NCBI GenBank assembly: GCA_000498155.1
Contig: AXZN01000040.1
Span: 186,001-250,000 of the forward strand
From: Shiraia sp. slf14
Lineage: Eukaryota; Ascomycota; Dothideomycetes; Pleosporales; Shiraiaceae
Direction: 5' to 3'
Length of the DNA: 64,000 nucleotides
This document shows positions 53,515 to 64,000 of the stretch, piece after piece. The notes under the pieces were generated by a model that saw nothing but the letters and a program-made list of their open reading frames with translations, was not told the DNA's origin and did no database searches. How positions within the stretch are numbered: position 1 is the stretch's first letter; each line of letters starts with the position of its first letter. The translations under genes and the position numbers were made by a program.

Positions 53515-54221
53515 ATGGGGTATCTACATTTCCTCCCTCTACATGTTATATTTGGCTAATACTCTGCAGTATCTCACGAGACTCTCGCCACAAGCGTTCC
53601 GCTTCCGGTGCGAAGAGGGCATACTACCGTAAGAAGAGGTATGCATAACCCGATCGCATCTCTAGTCATGTCTAACATGGCTTCAGGGCTTTCGAGAAGG
53701 GCCGCCAGCCAGCCAATACCCGTATTGGTGCTAAGCGTGTCCATCTTGTCCGCACTCGCGGCGGCAACCGCAAGTTCCGTGCTCTGCGTCTCGACTCCGG
53801 CAACTTTTCATGGGGATCTGAGGGCATTGCCAAGAAGACCCGTGTGATCGGTGTCGTCTACCACCCCTCCAACAACGAGCTCGTCCGTACCAACACCCTC
53901 ACTCGTTCGGCCGTTGTCCAGATCGATGCTGCCCCATTCCGACAATGGTACGAGGCACACTACGGTGTCTCCCTTGGCCGCAGGAGGCAGGTCAAGGCCG
54001 GTGAGAAGGCTGAGGATATCAAGAAGTCCAACTCGGTCGCCAAGAAGCAGCAGGAGCGCGTCAAGACCTCCGGAAAGGTCGAGAGCGCCGTTGAGAAGCA
54101 GTTCGAGGCTGGTCGTCTGTACGCCGTCGTCTCCTCTCGCCCCGGCCAGAGCGGTCGCTGCGACGGATACGTCCTCGAGGGTGAGGAGCTTGCTTTCTAC
54201 CAGCGTTCGCTCAGGAAGTAA
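53515..54221 (+). CDS. RPS8: 40S ribosomal protein eS8
   Basis: A structural protein of the small ribosomal subunit. Exon 1 is only five nucleotides (53515-53519, ATGGG); then intron 53520-53569 (50 nt), exon 2 53570-53638, intron 53639-53686 (48 nt) and exon 3 53687-54221; 202 aa, as in other fungi. The joined start M-G-I-S-R-D-S-R-H-K-R-S is the invariant eS8 N-terminus, which proves the micro-exon. R-A-F-E-K-G-R-Q-P-A-N-T at the second junction, R-G-G-N-R-K-F-R-A-L-R-L and W-G-S-E-G-I-A-K-K-T-R-V are conserved core segments. High use of C-ending codons fits strong expression. Confidence 0.97.
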
Positions 54222-54834
54222 GGGTGATATATGGGGCTTCTACGGTGCATTGGTCAGGTCAAAAAGGGAGTTTAGTCATGTATCTGGTCCGCATAGTCGA
54301 TGGGCTTTGAAATGCACTGGGCATGAAACAATGCCGCTTCTCTAGATACCACGAGCTTATGAATCATGGGTTCTTCAACGTTACGTGATGTGCCTTGGTT
54401 CATGTTCCTTGCCTGTTGTCTTCCATCATGACGTGATAACACAATTGCGCTCGTCAATCTTAGAATCAAATTGTTTAAGCATAACCAATCCATTAAGTGT
54501 CTACCTGCTCACTAAAAAACTATCGATTCCTCAAAATGCCCTAAGATATGTTAAACTGCCCAAAGTTCTCCACCTAGATCAGCCACGTCGACAGATGCTT
54601 GAAACCTGTACACACCGACGCAAGTGGTCAAGTTTCCACGCAAATTGAAGCCATCCACCGCTAGGATCATAGCCGCATTCCAAAATTTGAGGCGGTATGC
54701 GCTGCTCGAGGAGATGGTTCGTAGGATGCTCGCATAGATGTTCGAAAAAATATAAATGCCGAGAACATCCCAAATATCCAACTAGTCCCTTTGATAGACC
54801 CAACCACCACGAAATGGTTCTCACATGCAGCACT
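54222..54834. other. Intergenic between convergent genes
   Basis: It lies between eS8 (plus) and the 2EXR-like gene (minus), which end towards each other. It should hold both terminators. No gene is seen. Confidence 0.5.
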
Positions 54835-56028
54835 CTAACATTCACCTTTCTTGAAGAGCTCCCATGCCTCAACCAATCCCTGACGCAACTCATCCCTCTT
54901 CGCTTTTGTGGCGTCACCGAGATCGAATGTACCCGCTTCATTGTTTGCAAGATGAAGTTTCTCCTCATACACTTCACCACTGAACAAGACTGAAAGGTCG
55001 ATCCAGACAGGAATGACTTTAGTCTTCTTCACCACCTTGCCCATGAACATATCCTTCTCAAGCTCAGCATGTAGACGCCAAATATATGCACGCCACTCTT
55101 CTCCCTGCTGTCTAGCCCACTGCCTGCCAAATCCCTTGGTCGCAGATTCAAGTTCCAAGATGAATTCAAGCTTGTCAAGGCCACGATAGTAATTCTTGAT
55201 ATTGTTATAGCCCCCAGTCAGCAACCACGTCAAATCGTAAAATGAGCGAATGCGAATATGAAGCTTCGTCACCAAGCGCTGGCATCCGGGCGGAAAGAGG
55301 CGAACGCCAAAGTTAGGTAAGGGAGTCATTTCAGCAGATGGCTTGATGATTTCGAATTTGTTCATGCCATAAAGCACGGCTTTAGCTTCGGCGAAGACAT
55401 CCTTGCTCGCGTAGAGTATGTTGATATTTGTGCTGGGGAAGCGCGAGAAGCGGACTTTGCGACCGTCGACTGTGATTTGGGCGAGTGCGTAGGCGATGCC
55501 GGGAAGGAGGTCGCAGCGTTCGGCGTAGAGGTATGCTTCTTTCTCGTCATGCGTGCAGGTGTGCTTCTGGCGGACGCAGATTAGAGCGGGAACTACGAGG
55601 AGCTGTTCGTAAATTTTGTGGCGGATAGACGTAGCTAGCTTTTGGAAGGGGAAAGGCTCCGCGAAGGCTGGTGTAATGGTCACACTTTGAACTGAGGCAG
55701 ATATACCGAACTCTGCGAAGGTGTTGCTTTGGGAAGTGTAGGACGTATCGGTCACTGAGTAAGTTGGAGAATGGGTGTTCGTAGCAGTGTTAGTTTCTTG
55801 TTCACTTGACTCTTCGACATCGACATCGACATCAGAACCCTCATTGAAGTCATTGAAGAAGGATTCTGCGTCCTCTCCCTCTTTAGGCTTGTTCAGTCCC
55901 TTGGAAATGGCCTTGGTAGCATCAGTCCCAAAGAAAGTGCTTCGTTTGTCGAAACCACCAGTTGGGGGAGGAGTTAGGAGCCATGATGTTGGTGGAGGTG
56001 TACGCTGACGACCTATGTGACTATCCAT
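54835..56028 (-). CDS. 2EXR/F-box-like domain protein, 397 aa
   Basis: An unspliced frame. Residues 1-120 are disordered, Ser/Thr/Pro-rich, with an acidic patch (D-V-D-V-D-V-E-E-S-S-E). The recognisable part starts at F-P-F-Q-K-L-A-T-S-I-R-H-K-I-Y-E-Q-L-L-V (126-145), the F-box-like or 2EXR-like helix found in many fungal proteins, followed by a conserved sheet region with N-I-N-I-L-Y-A-S-K-D-V-F-A-E-A-K-A-V-L-Y (a classic continuation in this family) and F-E-I. The rest folds as alpha/beta with no known catalytic motif. These proteins form a large, fast-changing fungal family of unknown role, possibly E3 ligase adaptors. Confidence 0.85.
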   Translation of the reverse strand: MDSHIGRQRTPPPTSWLLTPPPTGGFDKRSTFFGTDATKAISKGLNKPKEGEDAESFFNDFNEGSDVDVDVEESSEQETNTATNTHSPTYSVTDTSYTSQSNTFAEFGISASVQSVTITPAFAEPFPFQKLATSIRHKIYEQLLVVPALICVRQKHTCTHDEKEAYLYAERCDLLPGIAYALAQITVDGRKVRFSRFPSTNINILYASKDVFAEAKAVLYGMNKFEIIKPSAEMTPLPNFGVRLFPPGCQRLVTKLHIRIRSFYDLTWLLTGGYNNIKNYYRGLDKLEFILELESATKGFGRQWARQQGEEWRAYIWRLHAELEKDMFMGKVVKKTKVIPVWIDLSVLFSGEVYEEKLHLANNEAGTFDLGDATKAKRDELRQGLVEAWELFKKGEC

Positions 56029-56889
56029 GATAGCGACCGAATACTGGGTACCTTGGAAGTCTATACAGCTTCAGAGATCAAAATTGGAAAGGTGTATCTG
56101 AAGCTGATTGATGAGGCAGTGTAAGATAGTAGACATGGAGCAGATATATATCTTGAAATAAAGAAGCGGCCAGTTTGCCACTTTGCTCTTGGAACTACGT
56201 TGTCAACGTGAAGTGATACGTGATAGTTTACATTGCGAGACCTGGTGAGAGTGAGCGCGAAAAGAGCCTTGGCTTTGACAGTAAAATTATAAGTCGTATG
56301 TTGGTGGCTTAAATACCGTGATTCCCTGGAAAAACCCATGGATTGGTCCAATCAAAGGTTCTGACTTGTTAGATTTATGTTGGCTCCACATTTTGATAGA
56401 TGTGGTTGCTTCTAATTCTCATTACACCCAACCTTGAGGTAGCCCATAGGTCAGACTGCGTCAAGCTATACGTTTGAGATTTATCTTTATTCCAAAGTGA
56501 AGTTCAATCAATAAAATCGGATTGCAGAAATTATGTTATCAGAGTGAAGATAACGCACGCCTCTTCTTCCGAGGTGAATTTGAATCCGCTACAGTGGTGA
56601 TTATTATTTGATGGTTCACCAAAAGGTTAGCTTTATGATTTACGCAACGAAGACATAAAAATAAATGAAAGAATTTCCCGAACAATCTGCATCTGACAAG
56701 AATTTTTTCAAAACTCTGATTGTAGATGTATCGGCCATGAGGGTGGTCGGGATGAAGCTCGTCAGGCCCACGCGAATATAGCCTAGTGGTGCCAAGGCCG
56801 GGAGAAACCTCAATCGCAACCTTGAACAGCGACTCAACACCAGCTCCGCAAGCTCCCCCATCCCGCAATCCATCTCCTCTCTACCCACC
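56029..56889. other. Intergenic: divergent promoter region
   Basis: It lies between the 2EXR-like gene (minus) and the ATP synthase gene (plus). The right end is the ATP synthase leader. No other feature is seen. Confidence 0.5.
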
Positions 56890-57778
56890 ATGTCCGCCGC
56901 CCGTGCCTTCAGCACCGCTCTCCGGGCTGGTGCGCCTCGCGCCCCCATTGCTGCCCGCTTCGCCGCGACCCGAAGCTACGCTGCCGCCGCTGCCCCGTCG
57001 AGCAAACCACCTGTTGCCCTGTTTGGCGTTGACGGAACCTACGCGAGCGCTTTGGTACGATTCCCAGGAGTTCAATTGGCGTGTGGGAGATGATCCGAGG
57101 ATGGAGGAAGGACAATTGGGACATGCAGAGCATGGGCTAACAATTTCGTGCAGTACACCGCAGCTGCGAAAACCAACGTCCTCGACCCCACTGCAAAGTC
57201 TCTCGAGACCCTCTCAAGCCTGTTCAAGAAGGATGAGAAGCTCGCTGAAGTTCTGAGGGCCCCCTCACTGTCTGTCGAGGACAAGAAGCAGATTGTCCAG
57301 GAACTCGAGAAGCACATTGGTACCCCCGACAAGGAGGGTATCGTCAAGAACTTCCTCGCCACTCTTGCTGAGAACAACCGATTGAGCGTGCTCGAGGGTG
57401 TCGCTGAGAAGTTCGGTGTCCTCATGGGCGCACACCGTGGAGAGATTGAGTTGGTCGTTACCAGCGCCACTGTACGTTTACCCAGACAACTCGAGCAATA
57501 TTTTGCGACACAGAAGATGCCTAGAGACAAACCAAAACATAATTAAACACATGAACTAACAATTAACATAGCCCCTCGACAACCGAACCCTCTCCCGCCT
57601 CGAGGCCGCCATCCACAAGTCCGAGTACGTCCAGCAAGGCCAGAGACTCAAGGTCGTTTCCAAGGTCAACCCCGAGATCCGCGGTGGCCTGATTGTCGAA
57701 ATCGGCGACCGCACCATTGACTTCTCCGTGTCCTCCAAGATGGCAAAGATGAACAAGCTGCTCAAGGATACCTTGTAA
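56890..57778 (+). CDS. ATP5: ATP synthase OSCP subunit, mitochondrial
   Basis: The peripheral-stalk subunit that joins F1 to the stator of mitochondrial ATP synthase. Exons 56890-57054, 57154-57471 and 57572-57778 with introns of 99 and 100 nt; 229 aa. The start is a good targeting peptide (S-A-A-R-A-F-S-T-A-L-R-A-G-A-P-R). Conserved OSCP segments are G-V-D-G-T-Y-A-S-A-L | Y-T-A-A-A-K across the first junction, N-F-L-A-T-L-A-E-N-N-R-L in the middle, and V-N-P-E-I-R-G-G-L-I-V-E-I-G-D-R-T-I-D-F-S-V near the end. Both introns are about twice the usual size here but have good ends. Confidence 0.97.
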
Positions 57779-58095
57779 ATATTCCCAAGCAAGCAAAAAA
57801 ACCGCATAGAAACTGGCCTTGAGCGAAACGGAGGGGGGAAACGCGGGGGAATGTTTTGGGGGGTAAGATGTAGTAGACGAGACTATGTATTCTAGGCATG
57901 TATTGCCATAAGACATGGAGATTGTTGCTCTCACCCTATCACCACCAACCTTCGCTTGAATATGTGTGAATATGCATTTTGATGGAATGTGATTAACATA
58001 TCAGGGACAGACTTTTCAACAAGTCGTCATACTAACCATTCAACCCGCACGCAAGACACAATATTCACGGCTTGAAATAAAATATATTCAAACTA
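57779..58095. other. Intergenic between convergent genes
   Basis: A short convergent spacer between the ATP synthase and CLN3 genes, expected to carry both transcript ends. Nothing else is seen. Confidence 0.5.
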
Positions 58096-59565
58096 CTACT
58101 GCATCTTACAAAACTCCCTCCCCCTCTCCACCTGCCACTTACACAACCCCACCTCAACCAGCATACTCAGAAACCCCGCCACACAAATCCCCCCAGAATC
58201 ACTCACACTCGTAGCGCCCAGACTAAACTCGCGATCCTCCACTGGTACATTATCCGTAATCTCCGCGAAGGTGCTGACATACACGAGGCCACCGAGTAAG
58301 CCCTCCCAAAAGATGACGATGCAGACGATGTAGTAGCTGGGGATGAAGTCGAACATGGCGTGGAGAGTGAGGAGGGCGAGGTTAGCGACTTGTAGGAAGG
58401 AAGGGAGGTAGAGGTGGTGGATGCGGATGAAGGGGGTGGAGGAGCGGGAGATGAAGACGCCGACTTGGTAGATTGCGTTGTAGGTGGAGTAGAAGGAGCG
58501 GTATTCGGTGAAGGGGGAGGAATCGAGGGGGAAGAGGAGGGTGGGGGCGACGCCTTGGTTGATGGTGTATTCGGCGATGTAGACGAGGAGGAGGGGGAGC
58601 ATGCTGTGGGGTTGTTAGTGTGGGCTTGGTTGTGTGTGAAGGGGTGGGTGGACGTACTAGGGGAAGAACAGGCTGCGAGCTCGGTTGAGGTTTGCTTTGA
58701 AGTTGTTTAGTGCGCCTTTTCCAGGAGTTGAGGAAGTGCTGCGTGCGGATGTGGAGTGTATGGATGAAGATAGTAGTCCATCTTGTTCTCTGAGAAGTGC
58801 TGCTTCATCTTCCTCAGTATGGATCGCCTCGTACTCGCCATGCTTTGTGGTTCCAGTGCTTAGAGGGCCATGCGGTAAGATCAAGAAGAAACTAACGAGC
58901 ATGATTACTGGGAGGAAGGCGAAGAACAGTAGGCTGCTCTTTGGGCTTATCTGAAGCGTGTTGGTAGCAATTGCGTATGCTCCAGCTCCAATCAAGCCGG
59001 CACCACCAGTGCCAGATCCCCATGCTGCGAGCGCAAAGTGTCCGTAGTAATGTGTCAGCCCCAGGAAGCTGAGTTCGCCTCCACCACTGCTCAAGCTGGC
59101 TAACATGACGCCACACATCTTTATCGCTATCGTTCTTGAATCTTGCAGCTGAGGGCTGAGGGCGATGATGAACATGCCACACGCTGAGAGTGCCACGAAC
59201 ACCAGAATACGGACATGGTATGGGATTTTGTGGATGAAGTATGGGGCACAGAGTTTGGTGAGGAAGGAAGGTATAACATCACATAATAGGACGACGCCCT
59301 TGGGAACAGATGGGCCTACGAGGTCGAGCGCGGCAGATAGGATGATAACGTAGAGGACATTGTTGATCAATCCTGGGCAGATCGTCAGTAAGGTATGATA
59401 GGATACAAAGCTTATCTAGCAAACGAAGCAAGACAAGAGATGCGTACCAAAAAGCCAGAACGAGGCGCAAACCCGTGGGTCAGCACCCTCGAAGACAGCC
59501 TTCAGACGAGCACGATAGACAGCCCAAGACGATGCTGGAGAGCCGGGCATCGGGAGGAGCGGCAT
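58096..59565 (-). CDS. BTN1: CLN3/battenin (Btn1) vacuolar membrane protein
   Basis: Exons 59565-59448, 59372-58658 and 58603-58096 with introns of 75 and 54 nt; 446 aa. Junctions give F-W-L-F-G | L-I-N-N-V-L-Y-V-I-I-L and S-L-F-F-P-Y | M-L-P-L-L-L-V-Y-I-A-E-Y, both hallmark battenin sequences. Further conserved parts: D-L-V-G, S-S-G-G-G-E-L-S-F-L, G-S-G-T-G-G-A-G-L-I-G, Y-T-I-N-Q-G-V and Y-x-x-Y-Q-V-G-V-F-I-S-R-S-S. About eleven helices are expected, with an acidic/Ser-rich loop in the middle. The yeast protein Btn1 lies in the vacuole and affects pH and arginine transport. The ATG at 59565 is the first in frame. Confidence 0.95.
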
Positions 59566-60218
59566 AGGAATTGCATGGAGGACAGACTCGACTCTTCACA
59601 TTACACTGAAGACGGAGTTGCTAGGGTGGTGAAGTGTGAGAGCACGTGAACACAAATAAGGAACTGAGCGCAGATGACATTCTGGTCGAGACAAGGCTGA
59701 CGAGTGACGTGCTAGCGCTGTGGAGAAGGCCTCACCGCCCTGCACATGTGCCAGGCACATTGCATGGGTGCCTGTCTCCGGCAGCGCCGTCTGACGTTCC
59801 GGAATTTCTTTTGCATGCAACGCAGGCCCAGAGTTTGGTGGTGGTAGTGGTGGCCGGGATGGCGTACGCAAGCACTGTATCTGAATAGCCAGCTTCGGAG
59901 CCTCGCAGCAGCCGGGGCAGGTTACGCGCTCAGGATGTGATGGACATGGACGGTCGAGCAACTGTGGGGTAATTGGTTTGGTCTAGTTCGCAAGTGACCA
60001 CCCATCCCCCCCTGCGGACTGCCCAAGCTAGCCGTTCGTGCCTTGTCGTCTTGCTGCAGCTGGTGGAGGCTTCTTTCCTTCTTCTGTCCGCTCTTTTGCT
60101 AGTAGACTCTGTCTTTTCTTCTCTGCGCTCACTTGCTCTCGGCCACCACCGCGCCGAATTGAACCCACTTGGCTGTTGTTTATGCTTTCAACTGTCTTGC
60201 AGATGCTACCAACGCACC
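59566..60218. other. Intergenic: divergent promoter, CLN3 and RXT3
   Basis: It should hold promoters for both flanking genes. The RXT3 side has a T/C-rich leader from about 60050 to 60200. No other feature is seen. Confidence 0.5.
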
Positions 60219-63200
60219 ATGGACGCCCGTCAACCTCCACCGCCTTTCCAGCGCCCGCCAGATAACTCGACTCGACCGACGTCCACACACGTATACGCCG
60301 CCCATTCGCCCTCAGCCTCGCAGCCTCAGCACCCACTGCACGTTCCCTACTCCACCGACCGACGAGAAGCCTTCCACCCGGCGCCGGCACAACATGCTCG
60401 ACACCACAGCCAAGATAACCCTCGGGCCATGAATGAGCGGATACATCGGGCTCAGGCGGAGCGGAGTGCTTGGGCAAATTCAGGTATGGGATACAATTTT
60501 TGGTTTCGTCTCAAGGCACACGACTCGAGCAGCATGTCCGCGGCGACTACCAGCACCTTGCAGACATGTCGCAGCGAGCTCGGTGGCTACTTGGCATTCA
60601 TTGCTTGCTGCATGCAGTACATGCCTTGAGGAAGTGGCTGGGTTTCCCTCGCGAGGCCCAAAAGCTTTTTCAAGTGTGGTGGTCTCTTTGCAGTGGCCAT
60701 GGACGCCCGCCATAGTAGCTCTCCAGAGCTCGACTAGAACATGTCTCAAGAATTGGACGCCACCCGCGTGGCCCGTTGACAGGCACAAACACTGGCCGCA
60801 AGGACCAAGAGACAAGAGGTGAGAAGTCGTCGAGCGCAGCATATTGTTGGCATGCGCTGCTGCATGACACGTCGACTGGCGATGGACTGTGAGTGGCCAG
60901 CAGCCCCCCCAGTTCACCGCCAGATGCGACTCGCCGTCGCAAAAGCGCGCAAGCTGTCGCCCGAGTTGTAGCTTTTCACCCGTCGACTCTTGGGGGCCGG
61001 CGGCAGTGTTTGTCCAGTGTGCAGCAGCTGCAGGGCGTTGCGCGCAATCCTGTGGCTGGAACATGCGTGCGCTGGGCGATTTTATGATCGCCTCCGCAAT
61101 AGTGGCCCGCGCTACTAATGCACGCCTTAACCCCGTCTGGGCCAAGTCAAGTCGAGTTGCTGATCGAAGCTCTAGCGCGCAACTATGCGATTCACCATGG
61201 CACGCATCATCAGTCGGGTCCTCCACCACCGCCATCCATGACCTCGTCCAGCAACCCCCCGGCGCCGTCGCCCTATGACTACGAGGCTGCGCGCAGACGC
61301 TCGCTGAGTGGCGGCAGTGCCTCGAACCCCTACGGAGGTAGCACCCCCACTCTCCCAAGCTCCGCTTCTCGTCTCAAGCTAACTGGGAATCTCCTGTAGC
61401 TCCCTCTCACGATGCTCCTGCACCACCATCCTTTGCACGACCCCAGATGCCTCCTCCATCCTCACCCACACAGCAGCCCAGCTCTGCATCGCAGTCACAG
61501 CGTCCCACGTATGCCCCGGCCTTTGGCGCAAACAGAGAGCTCCCCGGCATAGGCCAAACGCATCGTCCGGGCAGTAGCATGTCCATTTCATCCCTTATCG
61601 GCGGCGGTGACACTGGTGCGCCCGCGCAGACATCACAGTCGCAGTCATCACCTCCTGCAACCGCGCAGTTCCCAACCAGTCACAGCATGCAGCCTCCATC
61701 GCCCCGTCGTGGCTTACCGTCTGGGCCACGACCAGACTTTGCTCCCTTCCGACGCCAGCCATCACCAGATCGAAGCATGTACGGCAGCAATACTTCAAGA
61801 GCACCTGACGTGCATACTGCCTCTGCAGGGTCTCCAACACGGTCGTACAGCAACCATGGCTCTCCTAACTTGGACCGACAGTCGCTTCCCCCTTCCACGC
61901 AAACCTACAAGTTCTCGGGCAATCGGTTATACAGCCCATCTCTGAGCGACGCTCTGTCTCGAGATCAACGACAACCCCCAACAAATCTTCCTCCACGGCC
62001 TAACAGCCAGCCCACGGGCCCTGCCATTCCCTCGGAAGAAGGGAGATCCGTATACGATGAATTGGCCGGACGACGTAGTGGTTATGGTGCACCAGAGGAA
62101 CGACGAAGAACGCTGGGGGAATCACATCATTCAAGACCAAGTGCCGCTGAACTTCTTGCTAGCGTCAGCCAAGGTCCATCAGACCGCAACCGACCCAATA
62201 CAGTACACCCGGTATCGCAGTCTGCTTTCAGCCCGCCCCGTGAACAAAGTAATACTCACGGCGCAAGTGAGCCAGCACGCAATCCCTGGCGTCGGTCAGC
62301 GCTCAACGACAATCCACGCGAAGCAGGCGACAGCCGTCGAGAAGAACCGGCTGCAGCGCAACGCCAATATGGACCGTACCCTTCACAATCGCCTGGAGCT
62401 CAACGCTACGACGACCAAAATGCCGAGCTTATGGTTCGGCAACGAAGTATCGATCGTCTAAACAACCGCGTGGCCGAACAATATCACGCTCCGCCAACTT
62501 CAGATCCCAACTCTCTTGACCGCCACAAGACTGAGCCACTTGCCCGCTCTCTATCCTCTAGCGGTAGATCCCTATACGACTACCCACGCAGGATGGGCGA
62601 GGAAATGCAACTTTCGAAATCACACATTGGGTTTGGATTGGAAGCTAGTAGGAGGACTGGTCGAGCTTCCCCTCTACCCCAGGCTGTTCAAGGAGCCCAA
62701 GCCCAGCCTCTATCAATTGGGAAAGACCCTGGCATCAAAAGCGAATTCGGGCGCATGTTCTCTGGCCTTGGTAGCGGTCTGGGATCTTCCACACCATCTC
62801 GGGGAAGCCCAATGCCACAGAACGGCTCATTTTCCCATGACCCTGAATCCGGTGACATGTTGAGGTTGCAAAGAGTAAATTCGCAACAAGGACGAAAACC
62901 AAAACGAGTTAAAGACGAGGATGTCTTCGATGGAGACAGTATTGACGGGAGAGGAACCCCTTCTGGCGTTCGTGGTGCGAAGCGTAATAAGCATACACAC
63001 CCAGGTCATCACCACCACCATCATCCGTCACACCATCAGTAAGTACAGACCCACTTGTCTAATCTTCTTCGCTAACGTGTCAGTCATCATCACCACCACC
63101 ATCACCATCATAAACCAGATGAAGAAATGCCTGGTTTGGCTACGTCAGCACCAATCAATGGAAGGCAGGCTAGCATTCCCCAAAGTGTGCCTGGCCAACC

Positions 63201-64000
63201 AGTACATCATCACCATCATGTACAGGGTACTCCACACCACCATCACCACCACCACGCACCTCGAGCCAATCAACAGCCACCCATGCCTGCGGCAAGCATC
63301 CCTGTCAAAGTCCATGACATTGGACCAGTGCTCGAAGAGGCAGCCAAATATCCCCGCAGACATCTGGGATCGCAACTTTACGAAGCGACCACAGAATTAC
63401 CAAAACCCAATTCGTCATTGGACGATCAATTTGGCTATGCATCGAAACCTAAACGGCTACCTCGTTTCGAGTCGAACCCTATCAATTGCACCTTTACCAT
63501 CAGAGTGCCTCGTTTCTACTTGAAGCCACGCCAACGTCAACATATTGTGTTGGAACGGCACCTTTGGGGTGCACGAGTGTACCGCGACGACTCTGACCCC
63601 ATAGCAGCAGCTATTCACTCGGGCTGGATACGGGGAGAATGGGACGAGACTGTGGATGTTGGCATGCTTGATCCACGCATAACTGCACCCAACGATCCTG
63701 CTGATGCGGAAGATACCCTGACAAAGCCTCCTGCTGCTCCTGTGACGCCACCAGCCGACATGGACCTCCAGATTGAAATCCTGATTCTACCACAATTGCA
63801 AGAATACACTGGGTCAGTCGAATACGGCATCTCCAGTCACAAAGGCAAAGCGAACGAAGGTCTGAGCTTCATGGTCAACAAGCTGAGATGGGTTGAGGAG
63901 GGCATTGGCAGCCGTGGCCAAGAACGAACAGCAGCAGCTTTGAAGCGACGACTGGACGCAAGCGCGACACTTCTTGCACTCAAGAGTGGGGTTGATGATA
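60219..64000 (+). CDS. RXT3: Rxt3, histone deacetylase complex Rpd3L subunit (3' partial)
   Basis: Exons 60219-60483, 61176-61337, 61400-63038 and 63084 to the window end. Introns 2 and 3 are 62 and 45 nt; intron 1 is 692 nt, much longer than any other here, and its ends, TTCAG|GTATGG and CTCTAG, are the least sure part of the model. Rxt3 belongs to the Rpd3L deacetylase complex, which represses transcription in the nucleus. The first ~690 residues are disordered, rich in Ser, Pro, Gln and Arg, with several poly-His runs flanking intron 3. The Rxt3 domain follows, recognised by R-H-L-W-G-A-R-V-Y-R-D-D-S-D-P-I-A-A-A-I-H-S-G-type sequence at about 63560-63630. The gene is cut off by the right edge. 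Confidence 0.88.

Overview
This 64-kb window is nuclear DNA of a filamentous ascomycete (Pezizomycotina). Three things show this: many 45-100 nt GT-AG introns, often with CTAAC-like branch sites just before the acceptor; fungal-specific proteins such as translation elongation factor 3 and the Rpd3L subunit Rxt3; and many fungal-only families (GH3 beta-glucosidase, small cysteine-rich secreted proteins, 2EXR-like protein, NmrA-like reductase). A plant-associated Dothideomycete, perhaps Pleosporales, is my inference from the mix of secreted proteins, not a proven placement. No CRISPR array, operon, insertion sequence or intact transposon was seen. Gene models below were built by hand: each intron has GT-AG ends and each exon sum keeps the reading frame.

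Layout. 1-9.4 kb: end of a GH3 beta-glucosidase, EF-3, a 24-cysteine secreted protein and a sugar transporter. 9.4-16 kb is accessory-looking: a doubtful 69-aa gene, purine-rich low-complexity DNA, two adjacent small cysteine-rich secreted proteins with a shared intron position, a YeeE/YedE-type sulfur permease, and 3 kb of gene-poor DNA carrying five diverged copies of a short repeat. 16-23 kb: a large SNF2 ATPase, mitochondrial acetylornithine aminotransferase, an intron-bearing tRNA-Met and a DUF2470 membrane protein. 23.8-26.2 kb: two neighbouring small charged proteins that share a C-terminal 18-residue motif. 27.6-36 kb: a long WD40 scaffold divergent from a 1235-aa mitochondrial AAA protein. 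36.3-45.7 kb: a small hypothetical, NmrA-like reductase, ISG12/IFI6-like membrane protein, nucleotidyltransferase-like protein, Dal5-type transporter and zinc alcohol dehydrogenase. 45.8-64 kb: cyclophilin divergent from a TRIP4/Rqt4-type zinc finger protein, a small secreted protein, a Ser/Thr-rich wall-like protein, ribosomal protein eS8, a 2EXR-like protein, ATP synthase OSCP, CLN3/battenin and the 5' two-thirds or so of RXT3, which runs off the end.

Most genes are unrelated housekeeping functions arranged as usual for fungi, often as divergent pairs with a shared promoter. Two candidate promoter sites fit their genes: a Cpc1/Gcn4-like TGACTC ahead of the arginine gene, and a near-match to the Cys3/MetR sulfur site ahead of the sulfur permease. 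The least explained parts are the paired secreted proteins at 10.5-11.4 kb, the pair with the shared C-terminal motif at 23.9-26.1 kb, and the dispersed repeat at 14.6-15.7 kb.
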